Below, piece by piece: positions 18,680-26,288 of a DNA stretch of 27,554 nt. This stretch comes from an uncultured Collinsella sp. (GTDB lineage Bacteria; Actinomycetota; Coriobacteriia; Coriobacteriales; Coriobacteriaceae). The number at the start of each line of letters is the position of its first letter. The first letter of the stretch is position 1. Where the stretch lies: contig CABUSL010000011.1 of assembly GCA_902494295.1 (NCBI GenBank), positions 1-27,554 on the forward strand, written 5' to 3'. Made by a program: the position numbers and the translations under genes. The notes below the pieces were generated by a model, which was given only the letters and a program-made list of their open reading frames with translations, made no database searches and was not told where the DNA came from.

Positions 18680-19867
18680 ATGAACGCCACGGTCGTGATT
18701 CCAACGTATTGGGCGGGCGATGACGCTTGCGCAAACGCCCCCGGCACCTATGACCATTCGACGCGACTCAACGCCGACAATCCCGAACTCGACCGCTGCC
18801 TGGCCTCGCTTGAGCAGGTACGTGACATCCCGCGCATCATCCTTTTGGTGGTCTGTCCCGTTTCTGCCACAGCCGATGTGTCGCTGCGCGTGCACGAGAT
18901 TGTCGACGCGCATCCCACGCTCAAGGTCACCGTTGTCACCAACACCCAGGCCTCGCGCATCGCAGACCGGGTTGCTCAGATTGCGCCCAAGGGTTCGGGC
19001 GAGTGCGTGAGCCTGCGAGGCTACGGTGCCATCCGCAACATGGGGCTAGCCTGTGCTGCTGTGCTGGGGCATGACGCGGTTATCTTTTTGGATGACGATG
19101 AGACTGTCATCGACGCCGACTTTATGAAGCGCGCGACCTATGCGTTGGGGCAGCAGACGCGTCAGGGCTTGCCGATCTTGGTCAAGAGCGGCTATTTCTA
19201 CGATCGCGACGGCTCGCCGCTGGCTCCCACGGACAAGGCGGGCATCTGCCATCGTTGGTGGACCAAGCGCATCGAGTTCAACCGTTGGATGAAAAAGGCG
19301 CTCTCGGGCACCCGCATCTCGCGCTCCAACTACGTGTGCGGCGGCCTGATGGCCCTGCACGCCCGCGCCTTTACGCGTGTGGCCTTTGACCCGTTTATCA
19401 CCCGCGGCGAGGACTTGGATTACCTCTTTAACATGCGCATGTTCGGCTATGACGTGTGGTTCGATAACGAGTGGACCGTGCGCCATCTGCCTCCGGAGTC
19501 CGAAAAGCGCTCACCGCGCTTTATGCAGGATGTATACCGTTGGTACTACGAACGGGCCAAGTTGACATTCGCCGCGCATCAAAAGGAGCTCATTCCCGTT
19601 ACGGCGGCATCGCTCATGCCCTATCCGGGCCCGTGGATTTCGCGCGAGCTCGACGACCGCGTGCGCAAGACCGCTATGGTCCGCAGCGTGTTTACCCGCG
19701 AGCATGAGGGCTACCTGCGCATCTGGCGCCATGGTATCGACGAGGCAAAGGCCTATGCGCGCCAAAACGCTGCAAGCTATCTGCGTTTCCAGAGCTTTTG
19801 GCCCAAGATCATGGACGGGCTTTGGCGTGACGCACAACTGATCAGTATCCTGGAGGGGGCCGAATGA
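18680..19867 (+). CDS. GT-A type glycosyltransferase (family 2-like)
   Basis: A 395-residue protein with a GT-A fold: ATVVIPTYW at the N-terminus, FLDDDE with the metal-binding DDD (138-140), and RGEDLDY (242-248) as the likely catalytic region. No membrane segment is visible. Such enzymes move sugar from a nucleotide-sugar donor to a surface polymer or other acceptor; donor and acceptor are unknown. GGGAGGG (18667-18673) supports the ATG. Its stop overlaps the start of the second LytS-type kinase (ATGA), so the two are co-translated, an unusual pairing that suggests the signalling pair acts on cell-surface functions. Confidence 0.82.
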   Translation: MNATVVIPTYWAGDDACANAPGTYDHSTRLNADNPELDRCLASLEQVRDIPRIILLVVCPVSATADVSLRVHEIVDAHPTLKVTVVTNTQASRIADRVAQIAPKGSGECVSLRGYGAIRNMGLACAAVLGHDAVIFLDDDETVIDADFMKRATYALGQQTRQGLPILVKSGYFYDRDGSPLAPTDKAGICHRWWTKRIEFNRWMKKALSGTRISRSNYVCGGLMALHARAFTRVAFDPFITRGEDLDYLFNMRMFGYDVWFDNEWTVRHLPPESEKRSPRFMQDVYRWYYERAKLTFAAHQKELIPVTAASLMPYPGPWISRELDDRVRKTAMVRSVFTREHEGYLRIWRHGIDEAKAYARQNAASYLRFQSFWPKIMDGLWRDAQLISILEGAE

Positions 19868-21207
19868 TCGACCGCCGCGCCCAGCGCGATAGTTCAATAT
19901 CAATCTTTCGCATCATTGCCGTTGCCTGCGCCATTTGCGTGCTGGTGTACTTTATTTTTGCCTTGGTGACCGGTATCGAGCCGATCGCCACGGTGATTGC
20001 CTGCGCGCTGCTGTGCATCTTTCTGTGCATCTTTATCTTTTTGACGCTCAATCCCGATTCGGTGCGCTCCCAGTACACCGAGGAGACGCTCTCGGTGGCC
20101 TCGGCCATGCTCGAGGACATTAAGGGCGGTCTGACGCAGGAGTCGGCGCGTTTGGTGTGCCGGCGCATTTTGCCCGAGACGCGCGCCATGACGGTGGCCA
20201 TCACCGACGAGGGCAACGTGCTTGCCTGCGCGGGAGAGTTTGAGGAAAAACTACTGCCAGATTCTCCCATCCACACGCTTGCCACGCGCTACGTTATCGA
20301 ACATGGCATCGTGCAGTCGTTCAACCGTATGGTGGATGTCGTGTGCTCGGACGGCTCTCACAACCAAGTTCCCGCCGGCATTATCGCCCCCATCAAGGTG
20401 GGCGATCGTACCGTCGGCACGCTCAAGTTCTACTACAAGACCCCGCGCGCCGTCGACCGTACCCAGTATGCGCTTGCCTCGGGCTTTGCCGAGATCTTGT
20501 CCACGCAGCTCGCCATCCACGAGCTCGAGGTGCAAAAGGAACTCACGGCGCGCGCCGAGGTACGTGCGCTGCAAGCGCAGATTAACCCGCACTTCCTGTT
20601 CAACACGCTGAACACCATTGCATCGTTTACGCGCACCGACCCGCTGCGGGCCCGCGAACTGCTTCGTGAGTTCTCATCGTTCTATCGTGCCACGCTCGAC
20701 AACTCGGGATCGCTTATTCCGGTCTCGCGCGAGGTTGCACAGACCAAGCGCTACCTTACCTTTGAGAAGGCCCGCTTTGGCGAGGACCGTGTGCTTGCGA
20801 CGTTCGATGTGTCCGAGGACGTGGAAGATACGCTGGTGCCGGCGTTCGTGATCCAGCCGATTGTCGAGAACGCTGTGCGTCATGGTATGGGCGATGACGA
20901 CGCCCTGAGGATCGACGTGACCGTTCACCAAGACGGCGAGGATGCAATCTTGATTGCCGTGGCCGATAATGGCGTGGGCATGGATGAGGGTACCGCCGCC
21001 AGACTGTTTGACGAACGCTCTGCCCGTCCCGACGCCAGCTCTCCCCAGGGTGGCGGCGCCGGTGTGGCCATGCACAATATTTCGGAGCGCATCCATCGCT
21101 TTTATGGGCCGCACTCCTATACGCGTGTCGAATCGGCGCCGGGCAAGGGCACCAAAGTGCTCCTTCATCTTGATTTGTCAGAGAGCATCTTTGACATTCA
21201 AGAGTAA
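19864..21207 (+). CDS. LytS-type sensor histidine kinase (second copy)
   Basis: A 447-residue membrane sensor kinase built like the copy at 13952-15337: two membrane helices (about 14-35 and 40-61), a GAF-like domain (about 75-215), the His_kinase box NPHFLFNT with H243, and a HATPase domain with N336 in IVENAVRH, ADNGVGM and GAGVAMHNI. The shared order and wording (ALASGFA, STQLA, ELTAR) show the two are paralogues. GGAGGG (19852-19857) and the four-base overlap with the glycosyltransferase fix the start. Its regulator begins 72 bases after the stop. The input signal is unknown. Confidence 0.93.
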   Translation: MIDRRAQRDSSISIFRIIAVACAICVLVYFIFALVTGIEPIATVIACALLCIFLCIFIFLTLNPDSVRSQYTEETLSVASAMLEDIKGGLTQESARLVCRRILPETRAMTVAITDEGNVLACAGEFEEKLLPDSPIHTLATRYVIEHGIVQSFNRMVDVVCSDGSHNQVPAGIIAPIKVGDRTVGTLKFYYKTPRAVDRTQYALASGFAEILSTQLAIHELEVQKELTARAEVRALQAQINPHFLFNTLNTIASFTRTDPLRARELLREFSSFYRATLDNSGSLIPVSREVAQTKRYLTFEKARFGEDRVLATFDVSEDVEDTLVPAFVIQPIVENAVRHGMGDDDALRIDVTVHQDGEDAILIAVADNGVGMDEGTAARLFDERSARPDASSPQGGGAGVAMHNISERIHRFYGPHSYTRVESAPGKGTKVLLHLDLSESIFDIQE

Positions 21208-21279
21208 AATAAAAGGCTACGGGCTCAACGTCATGCGACGGATGCCCGGCGTAGTTAGTTGACGAAAGGTTTTATCCCT

Positions 21280-21996
21280 ATGCTGCGTGCGATGATTGTG
21301 GATGATGAGGCGCCGGCTCGCTCGGAGCTTCGCTTCCTGCTCGAGCAAACGGGCAAGATCGGCACGATCACGGAGGCGTCGAGCGTCCGCTCCGCCATCG
21401 AGATGCTTATGGAAAGTCGCGTGGATGTCGTGTTTCTCGATATCTCGATGCCCGGTGCCTCGGGCCTGCAACTTGCCGAGGCGCTGCATAAGCTCAAAAA
21501 TCCGCCGGCGATCGTGTTTGTGACTGCGTATAGCGACCATGCGGTCGAGGCATTCGACGTGGATGCCGTCGATTATCTGATGAAGCCTGTCGAGGAAGCT
21601 CGCTTGGATCGCGCGATCGAGAAGGTCATGCAACGCGCCAAGCCGGTTACGGACAGCAAGGTGACCATCGAGCGTATCCCGGTGGAAAAGGGCGGCCGCA
21701 AGGTGCTCATTCCCGTGGACGACATCCGCTTTATCATGGCCAAGGACGATTACTCCTGCATCTATACCGTCGACGATCGTTTTTTGTCGACGACCTCGTT
21801 GGCGCAGTTTGAGGCTAAGCTCTGCGACTTTGGCTTCTTCCGTGTTCACCGCCGCTATATCGTCAACTTGGCGTGCGTCACGGACGTCGAGACGGTGCCC
21901 TCGGGTGCCATCCAGCTGGGCATTACGGGCGTCGACGAACGCGTGCCGGTTTCGCGCCGCCGCGTCGTGCCGCTCAAGAAGGCCCTGAGTCTCTAG
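21280..21996 (+). CDS. LytTR-family response regulator (second copy)
   Basis: A 238-residue regulator with a receiver domain (D8-D9, phospho-acceptor D54 in VFLDISMPG, K102 in LMKPVEE) and a C-terminal LytTR DNA-binding domain (about 130-236) with IPVDDIRFI and FRVHRRYIVNL. ATG 21280 is chosen because GAAAGG lies 11 bases upstream and MLRAMIVDDE is a normal receiver start; an in-frame TTG at 21259 is less likely. It pairs with the upstream kinase and closes this operon before a terminator. Confidence 0.94.
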   Translation: MLRAMIVDDEAPARSELRFLLEQTGKIGTITEASSVRSAIEMLMESRVDVVFLDISMPGASGLQLAEALHKLKNPPAIVFVTAYSDHAVEAFDVDAVDYLMKPVEEARLDRAIEKVMQRAKPVTDSKVTIERIPVEKGGRKVLIPVDDIRFIMAKDDYSCIYTVDDRFLSTTSLAQFEAKLCDFGFFRVHRRYIVNLACVTDVETVPSGAIQLGITGVDERVPVSRRRVVPLKKALSL

Positions 21997-22002
21997 CACA
22001 CT

Positions 22003-22053
22003 GGCCCCGCAGCCCTGTAGACCCATCGTCTGCGGAGCCGTGGGGCCTTTTTT
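22003..22053 (+). terminator. Terminator after the second LytTR regulator
   Basis: GGCCCC (22003-22008) pairs with GGGGCC (22042-22047), with CGCAG (22008-22012) and CTGCG (22030-22034) able to pair inside, followed by six T (22048-22053). Confidence 0.75.
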
Positions 22054-22093
22054 GTATGTATCTGCCGAATCGTTTTTTTGCGGAAGGGATCCC

Positions 22094-22561
22094 ATGAACA
22101 GTGCAAGCGCCAAGCGCATCGACATCATCTCGGACACCCACGGCTATCTTTCGCCTGCGCTCCTGGATGAGCTTGAGGGCGCAGACCTGATCATCCACGC
22201 TGGCGACCTCACGTCGGAGATGGACTACGAGCACCTATGCACCATCGCCCCCGTGCGGGCCGTACTGGGCAACAACGATTACTACCGCGACTACGGCCCC
22301 GATGTAGACCGTCTTGCGCTCTTTACCTACGAAGGCCTCAAATTCGCCGTAGCCCACTACCGCGAAGACCTTCCGGTGGGATCCGTAGACGTAGCCATCA
22401 ACGGTCACACCCACGTAACCAAAGAAGCCCAAGTGGGCCGTTGCTTAGTCCTCAACCCGGGCAGCGCCAGCTACCCCAGAGGCACCCGAGGCCCCACCAT
22501 GGCCAGAATGCTAGTAAAAGACGGCAAGATCATAAGCACCAAGTTTATTGACCTAGACTAA
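22094..22561 (+). CDS. YfcE/MJ0936-type metallophosphoesterase
   Basis: A 155-residue calcineurin-like phosphoesterase with a complete two-metal site: SDTHG (D14, H16), HAGDL (D38), GNND (N60-D62), AHY (H88) and GHTH (H105, H107), ending with LNPGSASYPRG. The family hydrolyses phosphodiesters such as model substrates; the physiological substrate is unknown. ATG 22094 follows GGAAGGGA (22082-22089). The first half uses C/G-ending codons like its neighbours; the second half uses many GTA, AAA, CTA, AGA and ATA codons. It is a single-gene unit between two terminators. Confidence 0.93.
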   Translation: MNSASAKRIDIISDTHGYLSPALLDELEGADLIIHAGDLTSEMDYEHLCTIAPVRAVLGNNDYYRDYGPDVDRLALFTYEGLKFAVAHYREDLPVGSVDVAINGHTHVTKEAQVGRCLVLNPGSASYPRGTRGPTMARMLVKDGKIISTKFIDLD

Positions 22562-22568
22562 CCGCAAC

Positions 22569-22606
22569 AAAAACGGGGGGTGCACAATGCATCCCCCGTT
22601 TTTCTT
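22569..22606 (+). terminator. Terminator after the phosphoesterase
   Basis: A-rich arm with ACGGGGGGTGCA (22569-22584) pairs with TGCATCCCCCGTTTTT (22588-22603), loop CAA, with one bulged G, followed by CTTT. It is a strong, possibly two-way terminator. Confidence 0.9.
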
Positions 22607-22743
22607 TGAGCCAAAGGCCGAGTTTCAACAAGAACCTTAGACAACCCCACCTCGGAGAACGGGGCCGCCGAGCCGCGAAGCGGCGAGCAACAACAACGGC
22701 TCGAACAAAGTGACGGCAGGGAGGGTCTCCGGGGCCGGCTGGC

Positions 22744-22842
22744 GCGGGTTAAGTTTGTCGCGAGTTCCGCACGCAAAGGAAAGCACTTAATGTGCTTTCC
22801 GTCTTGCGCAGGACTGTAGAGCAGCAAACTTAATCGTCCCGC
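22744..22842. repeat. Layered long hairpin upstream of ptsH
   Basis: Four nested perfect stems share one axis: GCGGG/CCCGC (22744-22748 with 22838-22842), TTAAGTTTG/CAAACTTAA (22749-22757 with 22825-22833), CGCAA/TTGCG (22772-22776 with 22804-22808) and GGAAAGCAC/GTGCTTTCC (22778-22786 with 22792-22800). It could be a small RNA, a miniature mobile repeat or a long cruciform; it has no T-run. Confidence 0.7.
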
Positions 22843-22918
22843 CCGGCGGGCGAGCGCAGGGATACGACATCTGTCCAACAATTCGTGTGAAACACAATGA
22901 AAAACCGTTTGATGTGAG

Positions 22919-22928
22919 TTAATATAAA
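22919..22928 (+). promoter_or_regulatory. Candidate -10 region upstream of ptsH
   Basis: TTAATATAAA offers TAATAT or TATAAA as a -10. A matching -35 is not clear. AAAC-C-GTTT (about 22902-22910) upstream is a short inverted repeat that might bind a regulator. Confidence 0.3.
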
Positions 22929-22942
22929 CAACGTCGTGAATC

Positions 22943-22989
22943 TGACTCCTGCCACATGCATGACAGGGGTTAAACACAAAAAGGAGTCA
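22943..22989 (+). promoter_or_regulatory. Shine-Dalgarno-sequestering pairing in the ptsH leader
   Basis: TGACTCCT (22943-22950) is the exact reverse complement of AGGAGTCA (22982-22989), which contains the ptsH ribosome site. A competing stem, CCTG (22948-22951) with CAGG (22964-22967), uses part of the same 5' strand, so two folds exclude each other. Confidence 0.5.
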
Positions 22990-22992
22990 ACT

Positions 22993-23256
22993 ATGGTTTC
23001 TGAGAAGGCTACCCTCGTTAATCCTCAGGGTCTGCACATGCGTCCGGCTGGTCTGTTCGCCTCCACCATGGGCAAGTATGCCTGTGACGTGACGGTCGTT
23101 ACCCCCGAGAAGGAGGTCAACGGCAAGTCCCCGATGGCCCTCATGGCTGCTGGTATCCCCTGCGGCACCGAGGTCGAGGTAAAGTGCGACGGCGCTGACG
23201 AGGCCGAGGCTCTGGCTGCTGCCATCGAGCTCATCAAGAGCGGTCTTGGCGAGTAG
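22993..23256 (+). CDS. ptsH: Phosphocarrier protein HPr
   Basis: An 87-residue HPr, the small cytoplasmic phosphocarrier of the sugar phosphotransferase system. It takes phosphate from enzyme I on H15 (GLHMRPAG) and passes it to sugar-specific EIIA units. S46 in NGKSPMALM is at the regulatory serine position used by HPr kinase in Gram-positives, but no HPr kinase gene is in the window. AAGGAG (22981-22986) supports ATG 22993. A terminator separates it from ptsI, so the two can be transcribed to different levels. Confidence 0.97.
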   Translation: MVSEKATLVNPQGLHMRPAGLFASTMGKYACDVTVVTPEKEVNGKSPMALMAAGIPCGTEVEVKCDGADEAEALAAAIELIKSGLGE

Positions 23257-23300
23257 AACTCAAACGGGTCGCATGTTGAACAACTAAGTTCATATTTGGG

Positions 23301-23337
23301 GGCGCAGTGACCTGTTGTAAGGTAGCTGCGCCTTTTT
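23301..23337 (+). terminator. Terminator between ptsH and ptsI
   Basis: GGCGCAG (23301-23307) pairs with CTGCGCC (23326-23332), followed by TTTTT (23333-23337). The 18-base loop is long, so read-through to ptsI is likely. Confidence 0.75.
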
Positions 23338-23389
23338 GTCATGGATATGGCAAAACGCTTTATCACATGACACGGAGAGAGGAATGGGA

Positions 23390-25093
23390 ATGTATCAGGG
23401 AGTCAACGCTTCCGAGGGCATCGGTATCGGCACCGTCATGGTCGCCGTCGATCCCGACTTGACGTTTGAGCCGCACGAGGTTGCTGATTCGGCAGCAGAG
23501 AAGGAGCGCTATCAGTCCGCTCTTTCGGTCTTCTGCGAGAAGACCCAGGCTCAGGCCGACCACATGAAGGAGACGGTGGGCGAGGCCGAGGCCGAGATCA
23601 TGAGCGGACACATTGTCCTGGCTCAGGATCCGGGCATGACCGACGCCATCAACGCCGCCATTGACGGCGGTACCTGCGCCGAGCAGGCGCTCATGGACAC
23701 CTCGACCATGTTCGAGAACATGTTCCTGTCCATGGACGACGAGATGTTCCGTCTGCGTGCGGCCGACATCGCCGACATCCGCAGCGGTATTCTGGCTGAG
23801 CTGCTGGGCAAGGAGGTCGTCGACCTCTCCGTCCTGCCCGAGAACACTGTCGTTGTCGTGCACGACCTCACGCCGTCCATGACCGCCACGATCGATAAGG
23901 CCCACGTTGCCGGTATCGTCACCGAGACCGGTGGCCGCACGTCGCACTCCGCGATCATTGCGCGCGCCCTCGAGATCCCGGCTGTCCTTTCGGTTTCCAA
24001 CAGCTGCACCGCTCTGCGCAACGGTATGACTGTTGTCGTCGACGGTGGCAAGGGTATCGTCGAGGCCGATCCCGACGAGGAGACGCTCGCTGCCTACACC
24101 GCCAAGGCCGAGGCCTTCGCTGCCGAGAAGGCAGCCCTCGAGGCCTTCCGTGGCAAGCCGTCCGTGACTGCCGATGGCATCAAGAAGATCATCGCCTGCA
24201 ACATCGGTAACCCCGATGACGTGCCTAACGCGCTCGATCACGACGCCGAGGCCATCGGTCTGTTCCGCTCCGAGTTCCTGTTCATGGACTCTGCTGAGCT
24301 TCCTTCCGAGGAGGAGCAGTTCAACGCCTACCGTAAGGTCGCCAGCGCGCTCAAGGGTGCTCCGGTCATCATCCGCACGCTCGATGTGGGTGGCGACAAG
24401 GAGATTCCGTATCTGCACATGGTCAAGGAAGACAACCCCTTCATGGGCTTCCGTGCCGTGCGTTACTGCCTGGCCAATCCCGACCAGTACAAGGTCCAGC
24501 TCCGCGCTCTGCTGCGCGCTAGCGCCTTCGGTGACGTCAAGATCATGATCCCGCTCGTCACCTGCGTCGAGGAGGTCTTGGCTGTCAAGGAGCTCGTCGA
24601 GCAGTGCAAGGCCGAGCTGACCGAAGAGGGTCGCAAATTCAACGAGAACATCGAGGTCGGCATTATGGTCGAGACACCTGCCGCCTCGCTGCTTGCAGAC
24701 CGTCTTGCCGAGGTCGCCGACTTCTTCTCCATCGGCACCAACGACCTGATCGGCTACACCATGTGCGCCGACCGTGGCAACGACACCATCTCCAACCTGT
24801 ACCAGGTGTACTATCCCGCCGTGCTCCGCTCGCTCAAGAACATCATCGAGAGCGGCGTGAAGGCCGGCATCATGGTCGGTATGTGCGGCGAGGCCGCTGC
24901 CGATCCGCTGCTCGAGCCGCTGCTGATCAGCTGGGGCCTGGAGGAGTTCTCGATGAGCGCTCCGTCCATCCTGCGCGCCCGCAAGACCATCAGCCAGTGG
25001 ACCAAGGCCGAGTGCGACGAGCTCGCCGAGAAGGCGCTCGCCTGCAACACCGCTGCCGAGGTCAAGGCACTGCTCGAGTCCGCAGCTCGCTAA
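23390..25093 (+). CDS. ptsI: PTS enzyme I (phosphoenolpyruvate-protein phosphotransferase)
   Basis: A 567-residue enzyme I, near the usual 570-575. It moves phosphate from phosphoenolpyruvate to HPr. Order of parts: N-terminal HPr-binding helices, the phosphohistidine loop GGRTSHSAIIAR with H186, then the C-terminal PEP-binding barrel with GLFRSEFLFM, IRTLDVGGDK, FFSIGTNDLIGYTM and the active cysteine in GMCGEAAADP (C499). ATG 23390 (MYQGVNASEG) fits the family start with GAGGA just upstream; ATG 23384, two codons earlier, is also possible. Codon bias indicates high expression. The first PfkB-type kinase follows after 74 bases on the same strand. Confidence 0.97.
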   Translation: MYQGVNASEGIGIGTVMVAVDPDLTFEPHEVADSAAEKERYQSALSVFCEKTQAQADHMKETVGEAEAEIMSGHIVLAQDPGMTDAINAAIDGGTCAEQALMDTSTMFENMFLSMDDEMFRLRAADIADIRSGILAELLGKEVVDLSVLPENTVVVVHDLTPSMTATIDKAHVAGIVTETGGRTSHSAIIARALEIPAVLSVSNSCTALRNGMTVVVDGGKGIVEADPDEETLAAYTAKAEAFAAEKAALEAFRGKPSVTADGIKKIIACNIGNPDDVPNALDHDAEAIGLFRSEFLFMDSAELPSEEEQFNAYRKVASALKGAPVIIRTLDVGGDKEIPYLHMVKEDNPFMGFRAVRYCLANPDQYKVQLRALLRASAFGDVKIMIPLVTCVEEVLAVKELVEQCKAELTEEGRKFNENIEVGIMVETPAASLLADRLAEVADFFSIGTNDLIGYTMCADRGNDTISNLYQVYYPAVLRSLKNIIESGVKAGIMVGMCGEAAADPLLEPLLISWGLEEFSMSAPSILRARKTISQWTKAECDELAEKALACNTAAEVKALLESAAR

Positions 25094-25110
25094 TTTGGTA
25101 TCAGAGGTAA

Positions 25111-25140
25111 CCGCGTGGTTGGAATGGGCCGGCCACGCGG
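25111..25140 (+). other. Stem-loop between ptsI and the first PfkB gene
   Basis: CCGCGTGG (25111-25118) and CCACGCGG (25133-25140) are exact reverse complements; GGGCCG can also pair with CGGCCC (25126-25143) as an alternative. No T-run follows, so it probably does not end transcription and may set relative expression of the two genes. Confidence 0.5.
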
Positions 25141-25167
25141 CCCTCATATATACAGGGGGTACTGTAA

Positions 25168-26100
25168 ATGTTCTACACGCTAACCGCTAACCCGGCTGTC
25201 GACATGACGGTTTCGAGCTCTCCGCTCGAGCCCGACGAGAACGTCCGCACCGGCTCGGCCAGCTACACGGCTAACGGCAAGGGCCTCGACGTGTCCTTCG
25301 CCTTTAAGAAGATGGGCGTCGACACCGTCGCGCTCGGCTTCTTCGCTGGCTTCACGGGCAAGTTCATCGTCGAGGAGGTCATGAACCTGGGTTGCCTTTG
25401 CCGCCCGGTCTGGACCGACGGTATCACGCGCATTAACACCTACGTCAACGATGGCCAGCATGAGTACGGCATCCTGAACCCGGGTGCTCCGATCACGCCG
25501 CAGCACCAGGAGGAGCTCTACAACATCCTGGACACCGCGGGCGATCTCGAGTGCCTGATCGTTTCCGGCTCCGTGCCTCCCAAAGCTACGCCTGACTTCC
25601 TGGCTCAGGTCATGGAGCACGCTCAGGCTCGTGGCGCCGACGTCGTCCTGGACCTGTCCTCCGACAAGCTCAAGGAGCTCGCTCACAAGAAGCCTCTGCT
25701 CATCAAGCCGAACCATCACGAGATGAAGGCCATCTTCGGCGTGCCGGTCGACACCGACGACGAGGTCCGCGTTGCCATGAAGATGGCTCACGACGCTGGC
25801 GTTCAGAACGTGCTGCTCACCCGTGGTAGCCGCGGCGACGCTTACTTCTCCAACGGCGAGGACATCTGGTACGCCAAGCGTGAGTTCAACATCAAGCTGG
25901 TCTCTTCCGTCTGCGCCGGCGACTGCACCCTCGCTGCGTTCCTGCACAAGTGGTACAGGGATCGCGACAACGTCGAGGAGGCCATGAAGCTCGCTATGGC
26001 CACCGGCGCCAACGTTGCCGAGTCCGTCGGCATCGGCGACTTCGGTCACGTCGATGAGTACAGCAAGCGCGTTGCTGTCCGCAAGCTCGATCGTCAGTAA
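25168..26100 (+). CDS. PfkB-family sugar-phosphate kinase (1-phosphofructokinase type), first copy
   Basis: A 310-residue kinase of the FruK/LacC branch of the PfkB family, which phosphorylates sugar phosphates such as fructose 1-phosphate or tagatose 6-phosphate. The family start YTLTANPAVD, TDGITRIN, KPNHHE and the catalytic-base motif CAGDC (D252) are present. Differences from the family are N36 instead of Gly in the NGKG motif, D41 where Asn is usual in GKGxN, Cys in place of Gly before AGD, and Cys after the catalytic Asp. AGGGGG (25154-25159) supports the ATG. It probably forms a transcript with ptsI. Activity is likely but substrate specificity is unsure. Confidence 0.88.
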   Translation: MFYTLTANPAVDMTVSSSPLEPDENVRTGSASYTANGKGLDVSFAFKKMGVDTVALGFFAGFTGKFIVEEVMNLGCLCRPVWTDGITRINTYVNDGQHEYGILNPGAPITPQHQEELYNILDTAGDLECLIVSGSVPPKATPDFLAQVMEHAQARGADVVLDLSSDKLKELAHKKPLLIKPNHHEMKAIFGVPVDTDDEVRVAMKMAHDAGVQNVLLTRGSRGDAYFSNGEDIWYAKREFNIKLVSSVCAGDCTLAAFLHKWYRDRDNVEEAMKLAMATGANVAESVGIGDFGHVDEYSKRVAVRKLDRQ

Positions 26101-26128
26101 TCGAAACGCGACATATTCGTGCGCATGC

Positions 26129-26159
26129 GGCGCCCCGGTTTCGGCTGGGGCGCCTTTTT
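26129..26159 (+). terminator. Terminator after the first PfkB gene
   Basis: GGCGCCCC (26129-26136) pairs exactly with GGGGCGCC (26147-26154), 10-base loop, followed by TTTTT (26155-26159). Confidence 0.92.
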
Positions 26160-26248
26160 GTTCCGCCACGGGGGAGAGGTGTCCCGCCGTACTTCATCGC
26201 TTCCACACCGTTCACCGAGTTGTCCTAGCCTTTTACCGATGCGTGGAA

Positions 26249-26254
26249 TATACT
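26249..26254 (+). promoter_or_regulatory. Candidate -10 box upstream of the second PfkB gene
   Basis: TATACT is close to consensus and 35 bases before the start codon, after a strong terminator, so a promoter is expected here. No good -35 is seen at 16-18 bases; TTGTCC is 23 bases away. Confidence 0.35.
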
Positions 26255-26288
26255 TTCATTAACACGTTGCTTCGTGAAAGGAACATTC

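Larger units (their letters stand above)
22607..22992 (+). other. Intergenic region and leader of ptsH
   Basis: No gene is supported in this stretch. The first part has GC-rich short inverted repeats (GCCGCGAAGCGGC, around 22674). Then comes a long layered hairpin (22744-22842), an AT-richer promoter region (about 22880-22930) and a leader in which the ptsH ribosome site can be paired. Confidence 0.5.

Noticed and set aside
23363..25147. A long minus-strand open frame opposite ptsI, and similar ones opposite arcC (8427-9422), the amidohydrolase (12508-13980) and both PfkB genes (25180-26169, 26259-27248)
   Set aside because: All are by-products of high GC third positions; none has a recognisable product or a good ribosome site.
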